Part shown: piece after piece, positions 46,551 to 54,955 of the stretch
Position numbering within the stretch: position 1 is the stretch's first letter
How the letters are laid out: the number at the start of each line of letters is the position of its first letter
Source: Phocaeicola vulgatus ATCC 8482
GTDB taxonomy: Bacteria > Bacteroidota > Bacteroidia > Bacteroidales > Bacteroidaceae
Length of the DNA: 64,000 nucleotides
Assembly: GCF_000012825.1 (NCBI RefSeq)
Contig: NC_009614.1
Span: 868,001 to 932,000, forward strand
Direction of reading: 5' to 3'
Notes under the pieces: generated by a model
Databases searched by the model: none
Seen by the model: the letters and a program-made list of their open reading frames with translations, nothing else
Told to the model about the DNA's origin: nothing
Made by a program: the position numbers and the translations under genes

Positions 46551-47390
46551 ATGAAAAAGATATTCTACTGTTTTTTACTACTTACCTTCTTTGTCTTGTC
46601 TTGCTCCAAAGAAGAGGCCGATATGGATGGTAGCCAAAATAAAGAAACAGAAAATAAAGAGATCAAAATTATATTAGAAGCAGAAACAAGTTCTCAAAAC
46701 ATATTTGCTCCTATTGTATTCTACCAATCTTTTGATTTTGGTAAAGATGCACCTTGTCTAAGCGAAGTGTATGATTCCATAGTGTGGAAATCATCTCATT
46801 CCCCAAATAGCTTTAAAGTATTCAGTCATTCAAATTATGCCAGATATGTGGAAACAACATTTTTCAAATGGGCACATGTTTATTATTCACCCGGCACATA
46901 CAAGACTTATCTGCTAGGTTACAAAAACAATGAAATAATCTATAGTAGTGATACAATATCCATTGATATCACAAATAAAAAAGATTTCCTTGCTTTCAAT
47001 TGGAAAGACGTAACTGACTCCGATTTTACCACAGGCTATGCAAATAATCTGGACGGATATTATCTGAGTACGCAAACCCATATCCATCAAGGTGTCCCAT
47101 CTGTTATGCTGTATGCCAAAAATGAGAAATATGAAAAAGGGGGATCTATGAAAAGCAAACAAATACTGTATAACTACATAAATTCATTTTTCTCACTCCC
47201 TAATTATACCGCAACCTCAGACGAGTCTTTGAGAAAAGAATTCAGCACTATATTTTCATTTCAAGAGGAGAATGCCATTCCACTAAACATTTGGCTTACC
47301 CCCAAAGCTAAAATTGTACTCCTCAGAAAAGATTTCAAGGGACTAGAGAGCGAATACAAAATTTATGCCGAACCAGGAGATTTGATTTAA
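46551..47390 (+). CDS. Unknown lipoprotein
   Basis: 279 residues. SPII signal MKKIFYCFLLLTFFVLSC with SKEEAD after the Cys. The mature part is beta-rich, with VYYSPGTYKTYLLGYKNNEI (about 103-122) like the PKD/Ig-type beta-sandwich in Bacteroides lipoproteins, and many Asn, Ser and Lys residues. The gene is noticeably AT-richer than its neighbours. I do not recognise the family, and no catalytic motif is visible. It stands alone between aat and the MATE gene with its own promoter box. Confidence 0.72.
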   Translation: MKKIFYCFLLLTFFVLSCSKEEADMDGSQNKETENKEIKIILEAETSSQNIFAPIVFYQSFDFGKDAPCLSEVYDSIVWKSSHSPNSFKVFSHSNYARYVETTFFKWAHVYYSPGTYKTYLLGYKNNEIIYSSDTISIDITNKKDFLAFNWKDVTDSDFTTGYANNLDGYYLSTQTHIHQGVPSVMLYAKNEKYEKGGSMKSKQILYNYINSFFSLPNYTATSDESLRKEFSTIFSFQEENAIPLNIWLTPKAKIVLLRKDFKGLESEYKIYAEPGDLI

Positions 47391-47604
47391 CCTGCAAAAC
47401 ACAATTGTTTAACTAATGAAACATCAACTCTGTATATAGCTACATTCAACGAATAGCACTACCAATCCAAACTATTTGGCTATTTTGACGGATCTTAAAT
47501 AAGATTTGTTACAGAGTTTTATACCCTTATTATTAATCCACACAGATTGTGCACCATCCCTAAACCGATAAGTGCATAAGCATGGTTATACATTAAGTTA
47601 AACA

Positions 47605-48897
47605 ATGAATTATACATATAAACAAATATGGCTCATCAACCTTCCTGTAATGATGAGCGTTTTAATGGAGCAATTAATCAACATTACCGATGCCGTCTTT
47701 CTGGGCCATGTCGGTGAAGTGGAACTTGGCGCATCTGCCTTGGCAGGAATATATTATCTGGCAACTTATATGCTAGGCTTCGGTTTCAGCATAGGACTAC
47801 AAGTCATGATTGCCCGCAGGAATGGAGAACAGGACTATGCAGAAACAGGACGTACCTTCTTTCAAGGACTATTTTTCCTTTCCGGACTAGCACTCTCTTT
47901 ATGTTTGTTGATACAGGGCCTTTCCCCCTTCCTCTTGAAACAATTAATTACCTCACCGGAAATCTATCAGGCTGTAACGGACTATCTGGACTGGCGCAGT
48001 TTCGGACTTTTATTTTCATTTCCCTTTCTGGCACTCCGGGCTTTCTTTGTGGGAATAATAAAGACCAGGTCCTTATCTTGGGCCGCAATAGCAGCCGTAC
48101 TTATCAACATCCCTTTCAATTACCTGTTAATATTTACCTTAAAATTTGGGATAGCAGGATCGGCAATAGCCTCAACGCTAGCAGAAATGGGATCGTTAAT
48201 CATTCTCCTTATCCATATGTGGAGAAAGATTGATAAAAACAAGTATGGACTGCAACCGATATTTGATGGAAAGCTATTGAAAAGACTGTTTTACCTGTCC
48301 GTATGGAGCATGCTGCATTCTTTTATCAGTATGGCGCCGTGGTTCCTGTTCTTCATCGCCATCGAACATTTAGGAAAGATGGAACTGGCCGTTTCCAACA
48401 TTACCCGCAGCGTTTCCACCCTCTTTTTTGTGATTGTCAGTTCTTTAGGAGCCACCAACGGTTCCTTGGTAAGCAATCTTTTAGGAGCCGGACAACAAAA
48501 AGGTGTTTTTCCTATCTGCCACAAAATCATCAAAATGGGATATGCCATCGGTTTTCCGCTGGTAGGAGTCGCATTGTTTTGTGATTATTGGATTATCGGA
48601 TTTTACACCAACAACGAAACACTGGTGCAACACACTGTCCCCCCTTTCATCGTCATGCTGTTCAATTATATATTCGCAGTACCCGGATATGTCTACATCA
48701 GTGCCGTCACCGGAACCGGAAAGACAAAAATTGCCTTTATCTTCCAAGTGGTTACCATTATGGTATATCTTCTTTATCTTTACTGGCTGAGCCACTGTGT
48801 ACATGCACCTTTAGCGGTATATATGACAACCGAATATCTGTTTGTCATCATGTTGGGAATACAATCTGTCATTTACTTGAAAAGGAAACATTACTAA
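47605..48897 (+). CDS. MATE-family efflux transporter (DinF-like)
   Basis: 430 residues with 12 hydrophobic segments in the MATE two-bundle arrangement. N-terminal WLINLPVMMSVLMEQLINITDAVFLGHVGE and the second-half NLLGAGQQKGVFPICHKIIK correspond to the conserved MATE segments. It exports cationic drugs or metabolites across the inner membrane using a Na+ or H+ gradient; the substrate cannot be told from sequence. Single gene; the 47,391-47,604 gap before it holds nothing I recognise. Confidence 0.9.
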   Translation: MNYTYKQIWLINLPVMMSVLMEQLINITDAVFLGHVGEVELGASALAGIYYLATYMLGFGFSIGLQVMIARRNGEQDYAETGRTFFQGLFFLSGLALSLCLLIQGLSPFLLKQLITSPEIYQAVTDYLDWRSFGLLFSFPFLALRAFFVGIIKTRSLSWAAIAAVLINIPFNYLLIFTLKFGIAGSAIASTLAEMGSLIILLIHMWRKIDKNKYGLQPIFDGKLLKRLFYLSVWSMLHSFISMAPWFLFFIAIEHLGKMELAVSNITRSVSTLFFVIVSSLGATNGSLVSNLLGAGQQKGVFPICHKIIKMGYAIGFPLVGVALFCDYWIIGFYTNNETLVQHTVPPFIVMLFNYIFAVPGYVYISAVTGTGKTKIAFIFQVVTIMVYLLYLYWLSHCVHAPLAVYMTTEYLFVIMLGIQSVIYLKRKHY

Positions 48898-48979
48898 GTT
48901 CCTTGTTACCCCCTTTCTCCCGATTCATTCCGGCAATAAATAGTTATTTATAACTATCTTCAGTTTGAAAGCTTTTCTC

Positions 48980-48987
48980 TACTTTTG
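48980..48987 (+). promoter_or_regulatory. Bacteroides -7 promoter box (TACTTTTG)
   Basis: TAnnTTTG 24 bases before the ATG at 49012. It includes the TTG at 48985 that could otherwise open the frame, so the start must be 49012. Confidence 0.65.
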
Positions 48988-49011
48988 CAAACCAACTATA
49001 AAAGACAGCGT

Positions 49012-49596
49012 ATGAATATTTTCGACATTGCCAAACAGAATCAGGAAAAAGCCTGGCAAGTTATCAAAAACACGAACATTATCCAGATATGGGAAGATGC
49101 CGGTGCAAAAATTAATCTGGTAGGTTCACTCAGAACAGGGCTGCTGATGAAACATAGGGACATTGATTTCCATATTTATTCATCACCCTTAAACCTGACG
49201 GACAGCTTTCAGGCAATGGCCAGACTAGCTGAGAATCCGTCCATCAAAAGAATAGAATGCGCTAATCTGCTGCATACTGCCGAAGCCTGTATCGAATGGC
49301 ATGCATGGTATCAAAATGAAGAAAATGAACTTTGGCAGATGGATATGATTCACATCCGGGAAGGTTCACGTTATGACGGTTATTTTGAAAAGGTAGCCCA
49401 ACGCATTTCGGAAATTATGACCGATGAAATACGGGAAACTATTCTAAGATTAAAATATGAAACACCGGAAACCGAGAAAATCATCGGAGTGGAGTATTAT
49501 CAGGCAGTCATCCGGGATGGGGTGCGGGATTATAGCGGATTTAAGGAATGGAGAAAGCAGCATCCTGTTACAGGAGTAGTAGAATGGATGCCTTGA
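49012..49596 (+). CDS. Nucleotidyltransferase-fold-like protein of unknown role
   Basis: 194 residues from the ATG at 49012. LVGSLRTGLLMKHRDIDFHIYS (about 32-53) has the GS-x-R-x-G ... D-x-D spacing of the polymerase-beta nucleotidyltransferase fold, with DxD as possible metal ligands. The rest is mixed alpha/beta with WHAWYQNEENELWQMDMIHI. Homologues in Bacteroides are sometimes labelled 'phosphoglycerate mutase family', which the sequence does not support: no RHG motif is present. Real activity and substrate are unknown. Confidence 0.6.
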   Translation: MNIFDIAKQNQEKAWQVIKNTNIIQIWEDAGAKINLVGSLRTGLLMKHRDIDFHIYSSPLNLTDSFQAMARLAENPSIKRIECANLLHTAEACIEWHAWYQNEENELWQMDMIHIREGSRYDGYFEKVAQRISEIMTDEIRETILRLKYETPETEKIIGVEYYQAVIRDGVRDYSGFKEWRKQHPVTGVVEWMP

Positions 49597-49611
49597 CCCG
49601 ATGAAATCGGG
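49597..49611. terminator. Short hairpin between convergent genes
   Basis: CCCGAT/ATCGGG stem with a three-base loop directly after the stop codon at 49596 and just before the end of the LuxR gene. It could serve both strands, but there is no clear T-run. Confidence 0.45.
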
Positions 49612-49613
49612 CA

Positions 49614-50384
49614 TCAGCTTAACAGCCCCGACTCCTGTCCTAGGCGTATTGCCTCCAAAGAGTTTTGTACTCCCAGCTTACGCAACAGATTTTGCCGGTG
49701 AATATGGACGGTATGAATACTGATACATAATTTATCGGCAATTTCTTTGCTTAAGAATCCTCGTTGGATGAGGCGTAATATCTCCATTTCACGTCCGGTA
49801 AGACCGAAAGCCGGATTCATTATCACAACACCGGGTGAAAACATTTCTCCATTTCTCAGATTCAGCACAGTACATTCCACCTGTTCTGATTCTTTCTGAC
49901 CGGGAGCCATACTCATATTCCCTATAATGAGCCATGCTTTTCCGTCATGGCTCTGTTCCAAAACTTGATGCCTGCTTGTTACACGCACATAGTTTCCACG
50001 AGCATTGAGTATACGGAAACTATACACATTACAATAGTCATTCCGATGTTCAAAAGGCTGGTTATAAATGAACTTCCCCAGCCTGACTTGCAAGTCTTCC
50101 AATTGGGAACGATCATGCGGATGAATACGTGACTCCAGATAATCACCCTGTTTTTCCAATGTTTCTATCTTGTGCCTGTCATACCCCAACCAATCGACAA
50201 AACCCGTAGAAGCATACGCATAACATCCTTTATATACATCCACCACGAAAGAACAGCCGCCATTGATTCTGGACAACTTCTGGAGCATGGATTTATCCCG
50301 TTCCCATACCGCATAATCCATGTTTTTGCAAGACAAATGTTGCTTTGCCCACAATTCCTCACGGGTGACATTTGTTACACTCAT
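49614..50384 (-). CDS. PAS-LuxR transcriptional regulator
   Basis: 256 residues from the ATG at 50384. An N-terminal PAS-like sensor region (about 40-165, CSFVVDVYKGCYAYASTGFVDWLGYD, then YSFRILNARGNYVRVTSRHQ) precedes a LuxR helix-turn-helix (about 193-250, LTGREMEILRLIQRGFLSKE and IADKLCISIHTVHIHRQNL). It lies beside the GH27 gene in the same direction but 50 bases downstream of it, so co-transcription is possible. The signal is unknown. Confidence 0.88.
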   Translation of the reverse strand: MSVTNVTREELWAKQHLSCKNMDYAVWERDKSMLQKLSRINGGCSFVVDVYKGCYAYASTGFVDWLGYDRHKIETLEKQGDYLESRIHPHDRSQLEDLQVRLGKFIYNQPFEHRNDYCNVYSFRILNARGNYVRVTSRHQVLEQSHDGKAWLIIGNMSMAPGQKESEQVECTVLNLRNGEMFSPGVVIMNPAFGLTGREMEILRLIQRGFLSKEIADKLCISIHTVHIHRQNLLRKLGVQNSLEAIRLGQESGLLS

Positions 50385-50434
50385 ATTCTTACTTTTTATC
50401 AAAGTGGTACTTCAAGAAGATAGATCTTATCAGC

Positions 50435-52042
50435 CTACTCACTTACTTTTTTCAAAGTAAAACAGTCTATATCTGGAGCCCAGCAAAATGAGCTTCCCAT
50501 ACGTATCTTATTATTCCCTGCCTTCAAATGCACCGGAACAGTAATCGAAGCTATCTTTTGAGTCTCATCCGCCGACAGCGAATCAAGAAGAATCCTTTTT
50601 TCATTATTCACACAGACTTCCAGCTTACGGTCTGCTTTAGGCACATAGCGGATAGTCATTTCATATTCACCGCCCTGCTCGCTGTACACCTCTTTCCATT
50701 CTGCAAAATTCTCTTTCCGCCCTCCCAGATAACTTACCTTCATGCCTCCGGATGCTTCATGTAACGGAGCATATACGATGCTTTTCGGAGTCTTTCCCAA
50801 ATCATTGAAACAAGGCAGATAAGCCCATTCCGCTTCATAAACAGTCGCTTCCAATCTCTTCTCGGACTCCATACGTAAAATCAGCACACTATGGGGAGGT
50901 AATTCTCGATTCAGAACACCCCCTTTTATCTCCGGTAAATCCTGGTGTTTCACCAGATCGCGTGCCTTAACCTTTCCTCCTAATTCCAAAATATTCATCG
51001 GAACTGTAAAGCTACAAATCGTATCCGAAGGATTGTATAAAGCAACCGCACGTACATTACCACGCTTTCGTTCTATATCCTTCACCAACACATACCCTTC
51101 ATTTTCATGCTGAACTACGTATGCCTGCAATCCTAAAGGGTCTTGGTTCAAAGCTATCAGTTCTTTATTTTTCAACAGTTTTAATGACGTCTCCGGAATG
51201 GTTGTCAGATCACATCCTATCAACAAAGGTGAACTCATGATACACCACATTCCAAAATGTACCTCTTCCTCTTCAGGTTTTAGCCCTCGACCTATCTCCA
51301 ACATATCCATATCATTATAATGACCTTCTCCCGCATAGGCAGACAGATAAAGATTTTTATCGATGATATATTTTACTGATCCCCACTCCGGGCGGATATC
51401 CGCACTGATTCGCCATGAACGAGCAAGGTTTCTAGCCCAAGTACCCGGGAAAGCCCATCGACAGATATTAATAGAAACATGTCCGCAACCCAGATTATCT
51501 ATAGCCTGGCGTATTTCGGTATATCGTTTTTCTTCTTCCAGATTCAATTCCTGACCGGCTCCGCAATAATCAATCTTGATAAAATCAAATCCCCACTCTT
51601 TAAAATACAACGTGGCATCCTGAAATTCATGTCCATACAAACCGGAACCTATGCCGTTCATATCTTTATCCCAGATGGAACCGCAAGTATTGCTTCCCGC
51701 ATCCGAATAAATACCGGCTTTCAATCCTAAAGAATGAATATGATCCGCCACTCCCTTCAATCCGTTCGGGAAACGCTCGGGATGTGTTTGCATCACTCCT
51801 TTTTCATCCCGCCATCCAAAAAAACCGTCATCTATATTCACATAGGAATAGCCCACTTCTTTCAGTCCTTTTTGCACCATAGCATCCGCTTGCCTTATTA
51901 TTAAGGTGTCATTGATATGAACCCGATAGGTATTCCATGAGCTCCACCCCATAATAGGAGATTCAAAAACAGTCGTATTTTGGGCGAATACGCCGGAACA
52001 TAGACCGAAAGCTAAAGTCAAAAACAAATTTCTCATATTCAT
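50435..52042 (-). CDS. GH27 alpha-galactosidase with C-terminal beta-sandwich
   Basis: 535 residues, signal peptide MNMRNLFLTLAFGLCSGVFAQ. Retaining GH27 motifs MGWSSWNTY, NIDDGFFGWRDEKG, nucleophile Asp158 in FIKIDYCG and acid/base Asp215 in RISADIRPEW. C-terminal to the barrel and its antiparallel domain (about 310-400) is an extra beta-sandwich (about 405-535, ATVYEAEWAYLPCF ... DIDCFTLKKV) like CBM6/CBM35, a likely carbohydrate-binding module. It removes terminal alpha-galactose from oligosaccharides in the periplasm. A -7 box lies 97 bases upstream. Confidence 0.92.
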   Translation of the reverse strand: MNMRNLFLTLAFGLCSGVFAQNTTVFESPIMGWSSWNTYRVHINDTLIIRQADAMVQKGLKEVGYSYVNIDDGFFGWRDEKGVMQTHPERFPNGLKGVADHIHSLGLKAGIYSDAGSNTCGSIWDKDMNGIGSGLYGHEFQDATLYFKEWGFDFIKIDYCGAGQELNLEEEKRYTEIRQAIDNLGCGHVSINICRWAFPGTWARNLARSWRISADIRPEWGSVKYIIDKNLYLSAYAGEGHYNDMDMLEIGRGLKPEEEEVHFGMWCIMSSPLLIGCDLTTIPETSLKLLKNKELIALNQDPLGLQAYVVQHENEGYVLVKDIERKRGNVRAVALYNPSDTICSFTVPMNILELGGKVKARDLVKHQDLPEIKGGVLNRELPPHSVLILRMESEKRLEATVYEAEWAYLPCFNDLGKTPKSIVYAPLHEASGGMKVSYLGGRKENFAEWKEVYSEQGGEYEMTIRYVPKADRKLEVCVNNEKRILLDSLSADETQKIASITVPVHLKAGNNKIRMGSSFCWAPDIDCFTLKKVSE

Positions 52043-52139
52043 TAATTCTCATTTTTTACTTAAAGAAATCATCAAGAAGGTATATCTTATGATCCTAATG
52101 GTTAACAGGAAAATAAAATCAGTTTTATCATGTAGGGAG

Positions 52140-52147
52140 CAAAGATA
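52140..52147 (-). promoter_or_regulatory. Bacteroides -7 promoter box (TATCTTTG) for GH27
   Basis: TAnnTTTG on the minus strand, 97 bases before the GH27 start. Confidence 0.5.
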
Positions 52148-52285
52148 ACGAAAAACTCTTACCTCCCTATATACTTTCACAAAAAATATTCGGCTGGTAG
52201 GATGTTAGCATCATAATCCGAGAATAGAATTTGACCCATAAAATAGGGTGTCCCGATTTCGTCCCGGCGGATTTGCTAAAAATGA

Positions 52286-52314
52286 GATAAGCCACTGAAG
52301 TTCAGTGGCTTATC
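52286..52314 (-). terminator. Terminator after tRNA-Pro
   Basis: Perfect 14-base inverted repeat around one central base (GATAAGCCACTGAA with TTCAGTGGCTTATC), 11 bases past the tRNA end, followed on the minus strand by TCATTTTT. Confidence 0.85.
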
Positions 52315-52324
52315 CTTTACAATG

Positions 52325-52397
52325 TCGGAATGAGGCGACTCGAACGCCCGACCCCTACGTCCCGAACGTAGTGCGCTACCAACTGCGCTACATTCCG
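52325..52397 (-). tRNA. tRNA-Pro (CGG)
   Basis: 73-base cloverleaf on the minus strand: acceptor CGGAATG/CATTCCG, D-arm GCGC..GCGC, anticodon stem CTACG/CGTAG with loop TTCGGGA (anticodon CGG), T-arm GGGCG TTCGAGT CGCCT. CCA is not encoded. Confidence 0.95.
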
Positions 52398-52577
52398 TTT
52401 CTGTTTTGCGAGTGCAAAGGTAAAGCATTTTTTTGAAATCAAAAAGAATTTCATAGAAAATTTGCAAAAAATTTGTAGAATCAAAAAATATGCCTACCTT
52501 TGCAACCGCAAACAAGAAACAATAGTTTCTGAGAGGTCTTCTATTACAAAGTGAAAAGCTCTACCGATAACCATTTT

Positions 52578-52653
52578 GGTGCCATAGCTCAGTTGGTAGA
52601 GCAAAGGACTGAAAATCCTTGTGTCCCCGGTTCGATTCCTGGTGGCACCACCA
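52578..52653 (+). tRNA. tRNA-Phe (GAA)
   Basis: Acceptor GGTGCCA/TGGCACC, D-arm GCTC..GAGC, anticodon stem AAGGA/TCCTT with loop CTGAAAA (anticodon GAA), T-arm CCCGG TTCGATT CCTGG, and an encoded CCA at 52651-52653. The 3' half is the probable integration site of the downstream mobile element. Confidence 0.96.
52619..52653 (+). other. Candidate left attachment site (attL) at the tRNA-Phe 3' end
   Basis: A tyrosine recombinase gene begins about 470 bases past this tRNA 3' end, the usual arrangement for tRNA-targeting integrative elements. The matching attR copy would be beyond 64,000, so the exact core cannot be read here. Confidence 0.6.
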
Positions 52654-52685
52654 AAGAAAGTACATAAATGCTTTTCACGCATGAA

Positions 52686-52723
52686 AACCCTTGAATTAGA
52701 GATAGTTCAAGGGTTCTTTTTTT
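52686..52723 (+). terminator. Terminator after tRNA-Phe
   Basis: AACCCTTGAA pairs with TTCAAGGGTT (loop 10 bases), followed by C and seven T. Confidence 0.85.
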
Positions 52724-52770
52724 ACCCTCACTACGCATTCCGCTACATATTTGTGAAGTTGGATTTTGCC

Positions 52771-53048
52771 AATTCAGTGGCTTTTTTTAAGGCTTTTGAA
52801 AAAGCCATAAATATGCACCATACTTCATTGTTTTTCAACTGTTTGACAATTCCAATCTCCGGTGTGAAAAAGTAATTTTGCACACATGACCGGATGAAGT
52901 CGAAAAAGTGAAAGAAATTTAAAAATTCGGTATTTCCCATCGGGATAAAAAAAAGGAATCGAACCCGGGATACAAAAGGCAATTCGAACCTGAGAAAAAT
53001 GGGATTTTTATGGCTTTTCCACAAGTCCCTCAAAAAAGCCACCGAATT
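52771..53048. repeat. Inverted repeat pair in the integrase upstream region
   Basis: About 44 bases at 52771-52814 are roughly 80% identical to the reverse complement of 53004-53048 (shared AATTC-GTGGCTTTTTT and AAAAGCCATAAA blocks). Between them, 52954-52975 is the reverse complement of the tRNA-Phe anticodon-T-arm stretch 52619-52640 with 20 of 22 bases matching. No gene is supported between 52,654 and 53,125; these may be integrase-binding sites. Confidence 0.75.
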
Positions 53049-53125
53049 TAACATTTCGCTCCATATCCTCATGCCATCCGGTTTTGACGAAACAATTGAA
53101 TGTAACACCTCAAAAAACAAAAGTG

Positions 53126-54361
53126 ATGAAACAAGGAACAATGAACATTCTGTTTTTCGTGCTTAAAACGAAATTGTTGAAAAACGGTGAGGCACCGGTA
53201 TTGATGCGGATAACCATCAATGGAGACTATGACGATGTACGTATCCAAAGAAGCGTACCCCTGAACTTATGGAACGCCGCCAAAGGATGCAGTAAAGGCA
53301 GGGACAGGGCATCAGTGGCACTGAACGCCTATATTGCCGAACTGCACGCACGCGCCTTGGAAAAACACAAGGAACTGGTATTGGAACAGGCCCTGATTAC
53401 CCCAAAACTGATTCTTAAACGTGTTTTCGGGAAAGACACCGAAATGCGTACACTGCTCGGCACCATGAGGGAAGGCATCAAGGAAATGGAAACACTGGCG
53501 GGTATAGACTACTCTCCCGTCACGATCAACCGGTATAAGAACGTGGTGAAGAAATTACAGCTGCTCATCCCCTCTTATTATGGAAAGGAGGATGTCACTT
53601 TCCATGAGCTGACACCGGAGTTCATCCGTGCGTTTGACATTTACCTGAAAACGGAGGCGGGACTGTGCCGGAACACGATAGTCCGTTATATGAAATGCTT
53701 CAAGAAATTTACCAATATGGCATTGGCAAAGGAATGGATGCGCAAGAATCCCTTTTACGGTTACAAGATGGAGCAGGACGAGACCGATCCGGTATTCCTG
53801 ACCTACGACGAGTTGCAGACCGTAATGAAAAAGAAATTCACCATTCCACGGCTTGAACTGGTCAGGGATGTCTTTGTCTTTGCGTGCTTCACCGGTCTGG
53901 CATTCTCCGATGTTGCCAGTCTGAACAAAGAGAATCTGGTACAGGACAATCTCGGAGACTGGTGGATAAGAAAAGGAAGGGTCAAATTGGAACACCGTAG
54001 GAAGGCCTCTTCCATCAGCAATATTCCATTGCTGCCCGTACCCCTGGCCATATTGGAGAAATACAAGGAACATCCGACCTGCATTAAGAAAGGATGCTGT
54101 TTGCCCGTCATGTGCAACCAGAAGATGAACAGCTACCTCAAGGAAATAGCCGATTTCTGCGGCATTAAGAAGAATCTGACCACGCACGTTGCCCGTCACA
54201 CTTTCGGGACTACGGTCACGCTTGCCAACAATGTGCCTCTTCAAGATGTTTCCGTCATGCTCGGCCATGCCTCCACACGTATGACACAGCATTATGCACG
54301 GGTCATGAACAGCAGCCTGAAAGAAGCAATGAACACCGTGAAGGAGCGTCTTGCACAATAA
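53126..54361 (+). CDS. Tyrosine recombinase/integrase of the tRNA-Phe element
   Basis: 411 residues from the ATG at 53126; the frame opens earlier only with a TTG at 53084. An N-terminal arm-binding-like domain (MNILFFVLKTKLLKNGEAPV, about 5-90), a SAM-like core-binding domain (about 100-205) and the catalytic domain (about 225-400) are in order. The C-terminal motifs are HVARHTFGT (His-x-x-Arg) and LGHASTRMTQHYARV (His and nucleophile Tyr). In the first catalytic box, TGLAFSDVASL, the usual Arg is Ala, as in other Bacteroides recombinases of the IntDOT group. It integrates and excises the element. Confidence 0.92.
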   Translation: MKQGTMNILFFVLKTKLLKNGEAPVLMRITINGDYDDVRIQRSVPLNLWNAAKGCSKGRDRASVALNAYIAELHARALEKHKELVLEQALITPKLILKRVFGKDTEMRTLLGTMREGIKEMETLAGIDYSPVTINRYKNVVKKLQLLIPSYYGKEDVTFHELTPEFIRAFDIYLKTEAGLCRNTIVRYMKCFKKFTNMALAKEWMRKNPFYGYKMEQDETDPVFLTYDELQTVMKKKFTIPRLELVRDVFVFACFTGLAFSDVASLNKENLVQDNLGDWWIRKGRVKLEHRRKASSISNIPLLPVPLAILEKYKEHPTCIKKGCCLPVMCNQKMNSYLKEIADFCGIKKNLTTHVARHTFGTTVTLANNVPLQDVSVMLGHASTRMTQHYARVMNSSLKEAMNTVKERLAQ

Positions 54362-54380
54362 GTATACAAATCCAGTCATT

Positions 54381-54408
54381 AAGCCGTCCCCTAGGGATGG
54401 CTTTTTTT
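54381..54408 (+). terminator. Terminator after the integrase gene
   Basis: AAGCC-TCCC and GGGA-GGCTT stem with loop CTA, followed by seven T; begins 19 bases after the stop. Confidence 0.88.
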
Positions 54409-54445
54409 GTAATCTATAAATCACAATATCCTGCCGTCCTTTCAA

Positions 54446-54606
54446 TTTCTTACCTGCAAATATAGCCATTTGTCGGGTTGATTGCGCAAGGCGGCCCCTT
54501 TCAGGGGCTGGTTGGCTAAAAGAAAATCATCCTCGCTTCGCTGCGGTATTTTCTTTTGCCAAGCCTTGCTCAATCCCCGACAAAGGACAGCCCGGCAAGT
54601 AAGAAA
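54446..54606 (+). ncRNA. Structured multi-branched element, copy 1
   Basis: The outer ends pair over about 12 bases (TTTCTTAC-TGC), then TTTGTCGGG/CCCGACAAA, then TGATTGCGCAAGGC with GCCTTGCTCAATC. Inside are a GCCCC/GGGGC hairpin with loop TTTCA and a second arm TTGGC-AAAAGAAAAT with ATTTTCTTTTGCCAA that carries a loop containing TCGCTTCGCTGCGG. The same design occurs at 59373. It sits after the integrase terminator and before the small gene at 54660. I do not recognise a named RNA family. It could be an RNA leader or a DNA structure used by the element. Confidence 0.7.
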
Positions 54607-54615
54607 ACGAAAATC

Positions 54616-54631
54616 CGGCTCCATGGAGCCG
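54616..54631 (+). promoter_or_regulatory. Leader hairpin, copy 1
   Basis: 16-base perfect palindrome CGGCTCCATGGAGCCG, 28 bases before the ATG at 54660; the spacer ends in an A-rich stretch that also occurs after the hairpin of copy 2. Confidence 0.65.
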
Positions 54632-54659
54632 ATCATGTCAAACTTAAAAAAATAAAGGT

Positions 54660-54935
54660 ATGAACAGAAAGACGACAAGCAAAGGACAGCAGGAAGCCAA
54701 TCCGGAAATGACGATGTTGGTTTATCGGGAAATGAGCTATCCTGCACGGGAAGTGCAAGGCAAAGATGGGAACTATCTGGTTTCCGTAGAAAGACTGGAA
54801 CAGGAACTGCTGGATGGCATCAGAAGCCTTGATCCGGCAGCATTCGATTTGGACGAAGAAATCGCTTACTATTGTTCGGACGAAGAGATCCGCCTGTTGA
54901 CGGACGATGAACTGGAAGAAATGATTTACGGCTGA
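54660..54935 (+). CDS. Small acidic protein of unknown function
   Basis: 91 residues, basic N-terminus (MNRKTTSKGQQE) and strongly acidic C-terminal third (LDEEIAYYCSDEEIRLLTDDELEEMIYG). No signal or membrane segment. Sequence YLVSVERLEQELLDGIRSLD is predicted helical. It is the first gene after structured element copy 1 and begins a co-directional set of unknown genes. No known family recognised. Confidence 0.6.
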   Translation: MNRKTTSKGQQEANPEMTMLVYREMSYPAREVQGKDGNYLVSVERLEQELLDGIRSLDPAAFDLDEEIAYYCSDEEIRLLTDDELEEMIYG

Positions 54936-54955
54936 CATTTAAAAAAGTAATGATT

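Noticed and set aside
49012-49596. Label 'phosphoglycerate mutase family' for the protein at 49012
   Set aside because: No RHG catalytic motif; the GS-x-R-x-G ... DxD spacing fits a nucleotidyltransferase fold better.
52301-52783. TTCAGTGGCTT shared by the tRNA-Pro terminator (52301) and the element near attL (52773)
   Set aside because: Only 11 bases match, in different contexts; not enough to argue for a second attachment site.
53084-53125. TTG start for the integrase at 53084
   Set aside because: The ATG at 53126 keeps the whole recombinase; the TTG lies in the repeat-rich upstream region.
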